Origin: Hygrophila difformis
Taxonomy: Eukaryota; Streptophyta; Magnoliopsida; Lamiales; Acanthaceae
Assembly (NCBI GenBank): GCA_030278955.1
Contig: JAOANR010000014.1
Location: 37,213,453-37,277,452, forward strand
Reading direction: 5' to 3'
DNA length: 64,000 nucleotides
In this document: one piece after another, positions 45,062-56,299 of the stretch
Numbering within the stretch: position 1 is the first letter of the stretch
Layout: every line of letters begins with the position of its first letter
The notes under the pieces: model-generated
Told to the model about the DNA's origin: nothing
What the model saw: the letters and a program-made list of their open reading frames with translations, nothing else
Databases searched by the model: none
Program-made: the position numbers and the translations under genes

Positions 45062-45679
45062 TTATTCATCTCGGTTTCCTCGTCGCGCCGCCTCTTCCGC
45101 CTCCTCCTCCTCCGTCGGCGGATGCAGCAGCAACGCCGTGAATGGCATATGGCGGTACGCGTTCGGGAAGAATCCCAACTCCATCTGCGTCTGCGGCTGC
45201 ACCGGCGGGCACAAATCAAGCCTGCAGCTTGGCGGCGCGAACTGAACGGCCGAGACCGGGTGCGCCACCATGGCCACGGGCGCCTGGACGGTGGCTGAGG
45301 GGCGCGACGGCGGAAGTGAACCCGAAGGTGTGGAAACAGCCTCGGCGGGGACGGTCCCCGTCCCCGTGGCGGCGACAATAGCCGGCTCGGCCTGGCGTAG
45401 GAGCCACTCGATGGTCTCTCCGTCGGATCGGTGGCCCAATTCCCTAGTCAGTTGGAAAACGCGTGCGGCGCAGAGCGCCGGCATCCGCACGCGGCGGCCG
45501 CGGCCGTTGACCTTGGTGTGGCGGTCCTTGCTCGAACCAGGGGGTTTAACAACAGCGCCGTTCTTGGGCTGCTTGGGATTTCGGGGGACGAGGGCGGCGG
45601 CGGGGGTGAGGTGATGGGCGGCGGCGGCGGCGGACTGAGATTCGGGGAGGAGCATATCAGAAGAGGAAGACGACGACAT
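45062..45679 (-). CDS. Class I TCP transcription factor (TCP11-like, short)
   Basis: 205 residues, single exon, GC-rich against AT-rich flanks, as is usual for class I TCP genes. The TCP domain begins at about residue 51: [17 protein letters not shown] basic region, then [23 protein letters not shown] helix-loop-helix and [17 protein letters not shown]. The short basic region without the four-residue insertion assigns it to class I (PCF). The C-terminus is low-complexity and Pro-rich with an acidic end ([12 protein letters not shown]). These factors bind GGNCCCAC-type sites and regulate cell proliferation genes. The size resembles TCP11-type members, but the exact orthologue is not certain. 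The start at 45679 is followed by a Ser run. Confidence 0.93.
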   Translation of the reverse strand: MSSSSSSDMLLPESQSAAAAAHHLTPAAALVPRNPKQPKNGAVVKPPGSSKDRHTKVNGRGRRVRMPALCAARVFQLTRELGHRSDGETIEWLLRQAEPAIVAATGTGTVPAEAVSTPSGSLPPSRPSATVQAPVAMVAHPVSAVQFAPPSCRLDLCPPVQPQTQMELGFFPNAYRHMPFTALLLHPPTEEEEAEEAARRGNRDE

Positions 45680-46385
45680 GGCTGATTTCTTTGACTATTG
45701 TTGGTTAGGGTTTTTTTGGTACTTTTGATGAAGTAATTTAATAAAAGGTGACCCCACCGCTTATGAAGAAAGGGGAAATAGTAGTAGTAAATGTGACGTG
45801 TGAAGTGAAGCAGTGACCGTCTCGGGAGGTGTGATGGACCGACGGGCCCACGGTCCAGGCCCATTAGGGAAATAAGTGGGCCACATAGGATCTTTGTCTA
45901 TATCTCAATTGGAGTACTACTCTGTGGGGCCCATTATAAAGTCACTGAGTTTGTCTGTGCCTGTTTAACAGCTACTGAGGTTATTCTCTAAATTGGGCAA
46001 TTTCTTTTTTTTTTTTTTTATTTTTTTATTTTTAAGGATCTACTAGTAGTATTTTTTAAAAAGTTTGAGCGAGTATTCTTTGAGTGATATTAGGTACTTA
46101 CTAGCTTGTTATACTGCTGTGTGTGTCTGTGAAACAAATTAAATTTGAATCTGGATGTTGTAAGGATGGAAAATGTAATTTACGAACGAATTAATGCAGA
46201 GTTGCAGTGGGGATGGATGGTAAAAGGGTAAGGGTAAATAAAAGGCGGAAATTAAAATGGGAAGAGAAAGCTGACAGTTTTATCAATCAATCAGAGGTTA
46301 TAGGGAAGTGTGAAGGAACAATGCGTCCATTGTTAGAAAGATTTGAATTAAGTATGCATTTGGTAGGAAGGTTCATCAACACTAG
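45680..46385. other. TCP promoter side, intergenic
   Basis: The first 170 bases upstream of the TCP start contain pyrimidine-rich 5' UTR-like sequence on the minus strand and a GGCCCATTA-type site near 45855-45866. A T-rich run lies at 46002-46030. No gene. Confidence 0.5.
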
Positions 46386-46652
46386 TAATTCTTCCGTCTC
46401 ACTATTTTTGTTACGGACCCACCTAGCATGTATACGTATACATATTTTTACCAGTTAATAACTTAAATTGTATACAACAAAAAATTATAAAAAATTAATT
46501 GTCTAAAACTACAAGATTAGATGAATCTAACAAGATCTCACTTAACTATGTTTTTTCTTACATAGCTATCATTAAAATTCAAATCAAAGTTAAATAGTAA
46601 ATAGTGACAAAAAATCATCCGTAACAAAAACACCGATACAGAGATAGTAGTA
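46386..46652 (-). mobile_element. Stowaway-type MITE, copy B, diverged
   Basis: Read in reverse orientation it aligns over its full length with 52841-53103 and 17643-17905 (for example ACGGACCCAC, AACAAGATCTCACTT and GAATCAAAGTTA are shared). The ends are more decayed than in the other copies. It lies between the TCP promoter and the LINE. Confidence 0.75.
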
Positions 46653-46834
46653 AATTAGAATGGGATTTAAAAGAAGTTAAATACAATACTTAAAAACTAA
46701 TTTATTTAATTTTTTTTTTTTTTTTTGGTGATAAGACGCATACGCGTTGGCTAGGAGAAATGCTAAAAAAGCTACAGAAGAGGGGGGAGGAGGGAAGCCA
46801 AAGAAACAATAAAGAAAGAAAACCACACAGAGGT

Positions 46835-47602
46835 TTAGAATCTAGGAAACCAAACCCCCGCAGCATCCACAAGCAATCGACCACGAGCATCATCCGGAGG
46901 GTATGCCCAGGTAGTAAAGAAGTCCTCGGCACTCGCCCCACGCTTTGCCAAACAATCAGCTACCGAATTCCCTTCACGAAAGATATGAGCCCAACGGAAT
47001 CCCGGATAACTCTCAAGCAAGTCCTTAATGTTCTGTATTAGAGGAAATAAGGAATGATCAGGATCCACCACCGAATTGATGAGCCGCAAGGCATCCAAGG
47101 AATCTGAATAACACCAAGCTTCCTGAATACCCAGGTTCACCAGAAGTTTCACACCCTGCCATATCCCATGAAGTTCAGCAACAATGATGTTCGCTCGACC
47201 CACCGATCCGGAGAACCCCTGGATCCAACTCCCATCATCATGGCGCACAACACCACCAAACCCCGCTCGCCCCGGAGAACCAAAGGCGCTCCCATCAACA
47301 TGTAATACCCGGCCAGCCATGCCTCTCGGGTGCCAATTAATACATCGCATTGGCACCAATCGAATCGGCTTCAGACATGCTCGGTCATAGGTGTTACCAA
47401 GGTGACGAGCCATGCGGAAAATTGCATGAACTGGAACCCGATCCCCTCCAAACACCACACCATTCCAAAATTCGTCCAAAGCGTCCAAAGCAGCCCCCAA
47501 TGCACGCCCCTCCAGCCACGCCGGAGCCTGCGAAAGACCTTCGACGTTGGCAGCTCCCAAGCAGCATGCCCAGGCGGCGGCAGCCCCCCAATCACTTCCC
47601 AC
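46835..47602 (-). pseudogene. LINE RNase H domain (frameshifted from ORF2)
   Basis: The C-terminal RVT_3-type RNase H has HVDGSAFGSP, AELHGIW, YSDSLDAL and EGNSVADCLAKRG, giving all four acidic positions. It is in a different frame from the part directly after the RT, so a frameshift lies near 47400-47600 in addition to the stop at 47647. Confidence 0.88.
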
Positions 47603-47646
47603 GCCGACGCAGCGAGCTCACAACCAAAGAAGAGATGAAATATAGT

Positions 47647-50118
47647 CTAAGGATAGGAATTACAAATGGGACAGCTACCAGAGCTAGTGATCTCGTCGGG
47701 AACCACAGTCATGCACATATTCCAGTCCCAATGGTCGTTCCTATATATATCCTTTATCCTGAGTGCCGTGTCCGATATGTGAACATAGGGTACCTGAGAT
47801 GCGATAGGTCCCCCTTCAAGCCAAGAGGAATACCATAAACTGCTCTCCCACGAGCCCACACGCAGACCAAAACCCATGCCGAGTAAAGGAGCAACATGGC
47901 ATAGAGCGCGGTACAGCGGCGAAGCTCCAGGTCGGGTTGCTAAGAGACCACTACTGCATCCATATTTTCTCGTCACCAGCTTCACCCAAGGCCTGGGAGA
48001 GCCCTGCATGATATCACCAAAGACTTTTCCGAGCAACGAATTCATATCGCGAGAGCTACGAATGCCCAACCCTCCCATTTTTCTCGGCTCTGTTAACTTC
48101 TTCCAACTGACCAAAGGCAGCCCCCGACCAGTGGTGTCCTTCCATAGAAAATCACGAACACGCCGATCAATATGGTCACACACCGCCGCTGGAACCCATA
48201 CAGTTTGCATAACATACGAACTAATGGTTGAGAGGACGGATCGCGCCAAGGTAAGCCTCCCCGCTTTGTTCAATAATTTTTTCTTCCATGATCCGAGCTT
48301 AACGCCAATCCTCTCCAGGAGGAAATCAAAATTTGCCATCCGCACAGGACCATGAAATAGTGGGAATCCCAAGTACTTCTGAAGATGATGTGTAAACTCA
48401 ATATTTAGGATTGAAGAGAGCTCTCGGACACAATTCTCATCCACGGCAGCTGAAGCAAAAGCTCGCGACTTGGCAATATTAATGCGCAAACCAGACTTAT
48501 GGGCAAAGAGAGAAAGCACCTCATCCAGACTCCTTGCACTCTCCGGCGAAGCTTGAGAAAAAAGTAGAAGTTCATCCGCGAACATAAGATGTGATAACGG
48601 ATCCGCCCCCCGGCATAACACCACTGGCCGCCAATCACCACAGCTCACCTTCTCCAGGATGGATTTGGAAAGCTTTTCCATAACAATGATGAATAGATAT
48701 TGGGATAGAGGATCCCCTTGACGCAACCCTTTATGTAGGGTGATGGCAGGTAGAGCCGACCCATTCCACAAAATCGAATAGCTTGGCGACCGGACACAGT
48801 ACATAATGAGAGTGATCAGTCTGTGTGGCATGCACATATCGACCAGGCAACCTTCCAAGAATGCCCAATTAACATTGTCATAGGCCTTCTCAAGATCCAC
48901 CTTGAGCAAGAATTCCTTGGCCCGACGATTGCGATTTCTGAATGCCATAATCACTTCTTGAAGGATAATGGCGTTTCCAGCCGTACTTCTGCCAGGGAGG
49001 AAGGCTGACTGGAATGGACCAATATATTCCTGCAGAAAAGGCCGCAACCGGTTCACAATTACCTTAGTGAGAATTTTGTAACTAACATTACAAAGGCTAA
49101 TAGGCCGATAATGTCTTATCTCCTTTGGAACCTCCATCTTCGGGATAAGGCAGATAAAGGTCTTAGAAATAGAGTCATCAAAGAACCCCCTATCCAATGC
49201 TGCTTGAGCGAACTCACACACCGAAGGCCCAACCATTTCCCAAAACATTTTGTAAAATAGTGCCGGAAAACCGTCAGGGCCGGGAGCCGACCACCCCTTC
49301 ATCCCCTGTACAGCCGCCATGACCTCCCAAGGTTGGATGGCCTCATCCAAACTGCCACTATTACGAAGAGGTGGTAAGGCAGCTAAATGCACCTCGCGAG
49401 TAGCCGCATCCACCACCGATCTATATTGCCAAGTGAAATGGGAGATGACATGATTTTTCAAAGTCGCTTCATCCCGCTGCCATACACCATCAATTTCAAG
49501 ACCTAAAATTTTGCCCTTCTGGCGACGAATAAGAGTTTGCGTGTGGAAATATCTCGTATTGCGATCACCCAACCGAACACTATTATCCCTGGATTTCTGA
49601 AACCATAGCAACTCTTCTTGCTTGAGGACGTCATCCAACTTTGCCAACAAATAGGATTCCAGTAACTGAAGGCGAGCTGAATCAATTCTATCCAAGCACC
49701 GCCTAATTCCCGCAAGACGTCGAAGAAGACGATTTTTGCGGCGACGAATATGACCAAAAGTAAACTTATTGAAATAAGTCGAAGACTCTTCCACCTGGGA
49801 TAGTTTCTGTTGTAATGGAGAGTTCTCAGTACAACACCATGCCGCTTCCACCACGTGGTTATAATGAGGGTGAGTGCTCCATGCAGACTCCCACCTAAAC
49901 GGACGTGCCCCTACCAGACCACCAGACCGAGCACAACGCAGAGAAAGGGCATTGTGATCCGAGGCTCGCCGTTGCATCACCTCGACAAGCCCCTCAGGAA
50001 ACAACCTACGCCAGCTCAAGTTGGCCACAACCCTGTCAAGCTTCTTGCATGCGACAGCTCCACCCGAAGTATTCTTGCACCAAGTGAACGGATTGCCAAT
50101 AGTGTGGATTTCCGACAA
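47647..50118 (-). pseudogene. LINE ORF2: endonuclease tail and reverse transcriptase
   Basis: 823 codons open to a TAG at 47647-47649. The last part of the AP endonuclease is present (GNPFTWCKN, KKLDRVV, ASDHNALSL). RT follows with FLLKVDLEKAYD, GLRQGDPLSQYLF and LMFADELLLF. The usual YADD/FADD box is FADE here, with the second Asp replaced by Glu. A zinc-finger-like region (CPICNS) is cut by the stop; beyond the stop the same frame continues as FHLFFGCELAASAWEVIG, so the stop is a single lesion. Because the endonuclease is truncated and the active site altered, it cannot self-mobilise. Confidence 0.9.
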
Positions 50119-50136
50119 TTCGCAATCATTTAAAAT

Positions 50137-51831
50137 ATTTATTTAAATATTTTTAACCTTATATCACTTCACATTGGTTGAATAGATAAAATTGAAGGAG
50201 ATTTGTGAGGAGCATGTTTTATTCCCATTGGTTGCTAATATCCTGCTGGTTAAGTGAGAAGTTCGCCCTCTTGATTTCTTTAGGGTGAATGATGACTGTG
50301 ACCGGTCAGAGATTTGCAGTAACTTTTTTACCCGTCACTTTATACAAGTCAATATTTTACCCGAAAAACGGAAAGCCTCTTGGCCCGGATACTTGGTCCG
50401 GACCCGGACCAAACAAAATACCCGGTCGAAGCTTGATCAAGGATTATCCAAAAATGATATTAATTAGGACTGTTTGACTCGGAATGTTAGCTTGGTACGC
50501 GCATTAATTAATATCCTGGCATAACGGTGTCGCGGACCAAGCAACATCAATCCTCTTGTCCGCGTAAACGCTATACCCAGCTATATAATAATGGGCGGAC
50601 CAAGCAACCGACATCCGGACCAAGCTGTTTGGTCCGCTATTTCATTAGGTCCGGCCATTGTTATGCGCGGACCAAGCGTTTTGGCCGAGTCAAGCCTTGA
50701 GAAGGCAACCGCTTTGTCATAATATATTCCCCCACTTCCCCCACCACCCACCCGTTCATAATATCAGTTCAAACCCCCCCCCCCCCACCCCCCCTTTTTT
50801 TTCTGGATCTAGATCTTCAGCGTCCGTCCACCACCATTTCGATTTTGCTTTACACAAATCCTCTGTGACCGACGTTAATCCTCCGACATCGTCGTTGTTG
50901 GGTATGAATGAATTGGTCCTTTTTTTTTCCTTGTGCGGATAAATTTGGTGGGGTATTAATTTTAAGTAAGTGATTGGTCTCTTGTTAATTTTCAGATCCT
51001 CCGTGAAGGGTTAGAAGAAGTTTGATTTCCATTGAAGATCCGAACGCGGATATATCTATTGTTGGTAAGTTATAATTTTTTTTTTTTGATTAAGTAGATA
51101 GTGTTGCTCATCAAAAAAAAGTAGATAGTGTTGATATCCTGTGTACGAGATACGGTGGCATGAAATTTGTCTGTTGATATCCTGTGTACGATAATTCTAA
51201 GGTTTTTTGCTGCTATACAAAAAAGTGTTATTATTTCTGTGATTTTCTTTATGGACTGTGGAACCAAGTTGTTCAATGCTAAACCTTGCGATTCTGAAAC
51301 TCGCGATTCTGAAAGACAAATTGTTCAATGCTTGGTCCGGTTTAAAAAATATACAGACCAAGCATGCAGTGTGCTTATATTCCACGGACCAAGCTTGGTC
51401 CGTGCATTAATGCTTGGTCCATTAACATAACCTAACCCTACTGCTTGGTCCATGCATTAAATATGCAGACCAAGCATGCAGGGTGTTATATTCCGCGGAC
51501 CAAGCTTGGTCTATGCATTAATGCTTGGACCATTAAAATACCCTAAACCCTAATGTTTGGTCCGCGCATTATAATATACGGACCAAACTATGTAGTGTAT
51601 TTAATGGGCGATCCAAGCATGTATTGTGATTTACAGGCAAGCCTAGCACACGGACCAAGCTTGATGTGTTCAATAATGGGCGATCCTAGAATATTTTGAA
51701 ATATATTGCTGCATATTTATGTAATATATATATTGCTGCATTTATTAAAAACTGTTGGGTTGTTGAATAAATTGTAAAGTTTGTTTTATTTATATTCTTG
51801 GTTTGCGCAGTTGTATTTTTCCGATGCAACA
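50137..51831 (+). promoter_or_regulatory. 5' region of MULE-2 with many GGACCAAGC motifs
   Basis: More than a dozen copies of GGACCAAGC or its complement GCTTGGTCC lie at about 50380-50690 and 51330-51660. Some are fused into an 18-base palindrome (CGGACCAAGCTTGGTCCG, about 51393-51410). A 112-base block holding four of them is tandemly duplicated (starts near 51356 and 51468). A pyrimidine-rich stretch at 50720-50800 and an intron-like GCGCAG acceptor at 51803-51810 suggest a 5' UTR leading to the first transposase exon at 51832. A terminal inverted repeat could not be identified. Confidence 0.55.
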
Positions 51832-52063
51832 ATGGACTCGTCGTGGTTGTTTGGTCCGGAAGGGTTGTTGGGAGGGGACGCGAACCATGCGAATGATATT
51901 GACTACACAGTTAATCGTAAGTATTTATACGTGCTATTTACTTATAAAGTTAGTGTTTGCGTTGTAGCTGCATATTTTTTGCATTTACTTGGACTTGTTT
52001 CCGTGGATTTATGCCCAAAAAATATGTTAAATTAATTGTTTATTTCGTTATGCATATTGTTAA

Positions 52064-52315
52064 TTTGTTATTTTTTTTGTTTGCTAGAATAAATGGATAT
52101 AGATTTGGATACAGTTTATTGCTATATAGTAATTGTAGATTTATGAACAAATAAATAAGAAAGACGACATAAATTATTGTTATTATTTTTAATTTGTTTG
52201 CAAGAATAAAATGATATAGATTTGGATACATTTTATTGCTATATAGTAATTGTAGATTATGAACAAATAAATAAGAAAGACGACATAAATTATAGTTATT
52301 ATTTTTTGTTGTAGC
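52064..52315 (+). repeat. 117-bp tandem duplication in transposase intron 1
   Basis: GATATAGATTTGGATACA and about 100 following bases (ending near GACGACATAAATTAT) occur at about 52096 and 52213 with few differences. This is recent local slippage or unequal exchange. Confidence 0.85.
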
Positions 52316-52399
52316 ACAAAAGTTATTATTATTCCGTCTGTAGAATGAATAAAATATTAATAGATTTCTATAAGTAAATAGTATTATTGTTTTCGATTT

Positions 52400-52674
52400 A
52401 TTTTATTTATTACTTTTGTTATTAGTATTATTATTATTATTACTATTACTATTACTATGTTATTATTATTTTAATTATTATTTGTTGAAGTTTAAAATGA
52501 AAATTAAAAGAATATGTAGAAATATTAAAAAGTTTAAAGTAATAATAATATAATAATAAGGTTAAAGTAAATTAAAAAATAAAAATATAATATAATAAAA
52601 ATTTAAAATAATAATAATATAATAATTCAAAAAAATTAAATTTAAAAAAATTTATTTTATTATTATTATTATTA

Positions 52675-52711
<37 letters not shown>

Positions 52712-52840
52712 ATGTCATTATTATTTTAGTTATTATTTGTTGAAGTCCAAAATGAAAATGAAAAGTATATGTGTGTAGAAAATTATAAAAATTTAAAGTA
52801 ATAATAATATAATAATAAGGTTAAATTAAATTAAAAATAA
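52400..52840 (+). repeat. Diverged (TTA)n/(AAT)n tracts with a ~250-bp direct repeat
   Basis: Long ATT/TTA microsatellite tracts. The phrase TATTTGTTGAAGT..AAAATGAAAAT with the following AAGTAATAATAATATAATAATAAGG occurs at about 52480 and 52735. No coding potential. Confidence 0.75.
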
Positions 52841-53103
52841 TACTTCCTCCGTTCCTAAATTATTGACACATTGGGTATTTTGTTACTGTTCATTGAGTAA
52901 CTTTGATTCGACTTTTTAATACATTTATATAAGATAAAATATAGTCAAGTGAGATCTTGTTGGATTCGTCTAATCGCATAGATTTAGAATATCAAATTTT
53001 CATAATTTTTAGTTGTATGCAATTTGAGTTATTACGGATTAAAAATGTGTATTAGATTGCGTGAAATGTGGGTCCGTGGAAAATATTAAGAACGGAGGTA
53101 GTA
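52841..53103 (+). mobile_element. Stowaway-type MITE, copy C
   Basis: About 263 bp, starting TACTTCCTCCGTTCC and ending AACGGAGGTAGTA: an almost perfect Stowaway terminal inverted repeat with TA ends. Close relative of copy A (17643-17905) in the same orientation. Located in transposase intron 1. Confidence 0.92.
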
Positions 53104-56100
53104 ATATAATATAGTAAAAATTTAAAATAACAATAATATAATACTTCATAAATAATTAAATTTAAAAAATTTTCAATATTAGTACTATTAAATGAATAGA
53201 ATCTGTCATGGTAGAAAATTGAAAAATTTGAAATATACTATAACTTAAGGGAAATTGCGTTTATATTTATATGATGAATTATTGATAATTATTAGGACAA
53301 TTATTTTTTATCATTATAATTATGCAAACCAATAATACGTTAATATTTTTATTTCTATTAATAATAATAATAATAATAATAGTTTATGGTGATCATAGTA
53401 GCATAGAAGTAGTGTTGTATTAATATGGGCGAAAAGATTTTTTTAAATGTATTAATAGTTTATGGTTGACAATGTTTAGAATATACAAATGAATCAACCA
53501 ATTATACACAGCACCCCCGCCGTACATACTGCGGGTCCGGGGCAACGAGTTGGTCGGATTACATATTCGGTCATCCACCGTCGCAGAATTCGTTTTGGGC
53601 TCCGAACGCAGGTGCTAGCAGCAGTAGCCACGTACCAGAATATGTACACGAATGTCGCAATGAGTACGGAACAACCATCCCTGCAAGTTATCCAGCATAC
53701 CCGAGCGGGCTAGAGGAGGGTGAGACAAATGTAGCGAATGCATCAGACCATGAGGACATGGGCGCACATGATAACGTGGTGGATGAGGCACAGGATGACC
53801 AGAGTGATGAGAGTGAGGAGAAAGAATGGCGGGATGAATGGGGTGAGTCGGCATCGGAAGTAGACTTTGAAGATTTGGCAGGGCATCGCTTGATACTCAC
53901 TTATTTCAAGGCCTTCTGGAGAATTGTACGCGAGGAAGGATCTATAGAGGGACTCGATGCTAGCCTCGATCCAGCGAGGCGACTGCCGGCAGAAGGGTTC
54001 ATGGTTCCTGAAATGACACGCGGGAACTGGAATTTGCCGCGTCCACCGCTTGAGCTGCCTGGAGATTACGTCGACCCGTACGTGGATGAAACCGTGGAAA
54101 GACCATTGGCAGTGGGATCAATGTTTGCGACAAAGAGGCGGTTGCAGGAGAAATTGGTCGAGTACTTGGTCGGAGAGAGATGTGGGTACGTGACTTGCAA
54201 GTCGGACAAACATACGATACTGGGTGCATTGTTCCAAGGAGGAATGTGCTTTCCAGATGCATGCACGAGGTACCCCATCGATATGGACCGTATACAGATT
54301 GGTACCACACAATTTCACGGTTGACCCGGATAATATTCCAGACACGAGACTCCCGTCGAGTCACTTGGGGGCATATTATGCGAATGAGGTGGCGGTTGGG
54401 GCGGAGACGTTGGGACCCGAGTCACTTCGGGCGCAGTTGTTGCAGGACGGCGTCAGAATATCGGTGGATATGGCGAGAAAGATTCCGGCTCATGCCATTT
54501 CATTCATTTTTGGTGGGCATGACAACTCCTTCCGAATGATTCCATCGTACTTGTATATGATGCGGGAGCAAAATCATGGGACCTATACAGAGTACGTAGT
54601 TGATGATAAGGATAAGTTCTTGTACTGTTTCTTTGCGTTGTATGCGTCCATTACTGGGTGGAAAGAGATGCGGCCCTTCATCGTGATTGACGGAACGCAT
54701 CTGAAGGGAAAGTACAAGGGAATACTTTTCGTGGCAGTGACGAAAGATGGGAATAATAAGATATTTCCGCTTTGTTTCGGGGTTGGACCGAAAGAGTCAA
54801 CAAGGGCGTGGAGATGGTTTCTGACGCAGATGAGGGCCGCGCTTCTTCCAAACGACAACGTGTTGATAATCTCTGACGGTTCGCCCGCAATTAGAGCTGC
54901 GGTGGAGCAAGCGCTCTCGAGGAATCCCCACGTTCTATGCTGCGTGCACATATCGAAGAACCTGTTACGGTTCAGGGGGAAGGGAGCGGTGGACGCATTC
55001 ATGGGAGCGGCATATGCCCACAAGAGGTCCGTGTACGACCGGCATATGGCTACCCTAAGGGATGGGTATCTGAGCGCGTATAGACATCTTATGGAGGAAA
55101 TAAGGACAGAACGGTTCGCATGAGTTCACTGTCCCGTCCGTCGGTACGACATGATGATGACGAACATCGTCGAAAGCATGAACAAGGTCCTTCTGTGGGC
55201 ACGCAGTTGCCTGTGTGCGCTATGCTGGAGGTGATTCGTGCTACTGTCGGAGATTGGTTTAAGAAAAGACATGAAGATGCTTCAAGAAGCACAGAACGTT
55301 TAACCGATTGTGCAATGAGGGAGGTGTTTAATGCTCGAGCGATAGGTGATATGCTGGATGCCGAGAATACGCGAACGGAAAATGTGTACCACGTCCGGCA
55401 CCGCAGTAAGTCGTACACGGTAAGCCTTACGAAGGACCCAACGTGCACATACCAGAGCTTCCAGCAGATGTTGATACAGTGCACTCACGCAGTAGCCGCA
55501 ATACAGTAAGTATTCGAATGCCTCATTACTTCAGAGTTTTATCGCGCTGGAGACATAAGTTGAGTGTATTTCCAATATGCAGGAAAGCAAGGCACGAAAT
55601 AACTCACTATGCCGGCACCTTCTATCTCCGAAGTGCTTTGATGGATGCATGGAGCATGCCCGTGTATCCGATGGCACACCCGAATGATTGGGCGATACCA
55701 ACAGAAATTGCGGATGCCCCATGCAAGACGCCTGAATGCCCGCGCCAAGCGGGAAGACCAAGAACAACCAGGCTTCGATCGGCAGTGGAAAGAGCATCGT
55801 GTGCGGGGAGGCCGCAAAGATGTCGTAGGTGCGGGCAATCCGGCCACAACCGAAAGAATTGCACCGCGATGGTTGAGCCTGTGGCCGGGATATCAGAAAG
55901 GCGACCGCGTGCACCAAAAAAATGTAGTAGATGCTGTCAGGAAGGCCACACGGCACTGAGGTGCCCGAAGAACATGCCTCGGAATATCCCCGATTTGAAT
56001 AGTAGCGGACCATATGCCTGGGAGACGTGGCCCCACTGAGTAACAATGAGAGATTGTCCGTTGCTGAATTTATGATTTCAAGTGTAATCGGAGTGTATGA

Positions 56101-56299
56101 AAAACAAATAACTGTAGCCTCTATCAAATTGTTGCCAAAATTAATATTCTTCAACAAAGTGGATAACATGTTATTCATTACACTTGAATTAAAAAATATA
56201 ATATTTCGGAATGGTTATCCAGAGTGGATAACACGTGTTTTCCCAGGGGCACGCATGAGTGATGGTTCGACTGCAACAAGAAAAGTGGTCGACGATCGG

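Larger units (their letters stand above)
46710..50136 (-). mobile_element. 5'-truncated plant LINE (L1 type with RNase H)
   Basis: The poly(A) tail is seen as a T run at 46710-46728. The flanking 10-base sequence ATTTATTTAA occurs at 46700-46709 and again at 50137-50146, a good candidate target duplication. The 5' end starts inside the endonuclease domain, so the gag-like ORF1 and most of the endonuclease are missing. This is the usual result of incomplete reverse transcription. Confidence 0.88.
51832..56039 (+). pseudogene. MULE-2 transposase (MuDR type), three exons, damaged
   Basis: Exons 51832-51916 (MDSSWLFGPEGLLGG..), 53480-55505 and 55583-56039, with matching phases at both junctions. 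An acidic N-terminal region (DDQSDESEEKEW) is followed by a MuDR DNA-binding part. The catalytic core has Asp in FIVIDGTHLKGKYKG and Asp in VLIISDGSPAI, and a Glu is probably in TNIVESMN. The SWIM finger (CTYQ..CTHAVAAI) and two CCHC knuckles (CRRCGQSGHNRKNC, CSRCCQEGHTALRC) follow. Lesions: a one-base frameshift near 54222, a TGA at 55121-55123 where Trp is expected, and a one-base frameshift near 55200. Intron 1 (51917-53479) is 1.56 kb of AT-rich DNA holding a Stowaway MITE. The gene was probably active until recently, as only three lesions are seen. Confidence 0.88.

Noticed and set aside
44772..45245. 157-codon plus-strand frame with two hydrophobic stretches, looking like a small membrane protein
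   Set aside because: Its second half overlaps the TCP coding region on the other strand, and its first half is AT-rich 3' flank whose hydrophobic look comes from base composition.
45142..45685. Several overlapping long plus-strand frames across the TCP gene
   Set aside because: GC-rich antisense shadows of the TCP coding sequence, Arg/Ala/Gly-rich without motifs.
50380..51660. Repeated GGACCAAGC motifs as a CRISPR-like array
   Set aside because: Plant nuclear DNA. The spacing is irregular, both orientations occur, and there are no constant-length spacers.
53489..53713. Frameshift near 53700 in the MULE-2 transposase
   Set aside because: The Met at 53489 is in the wrong frame. The exon starting at 53480 joins in phase with 51832-51916 and is open through this region.
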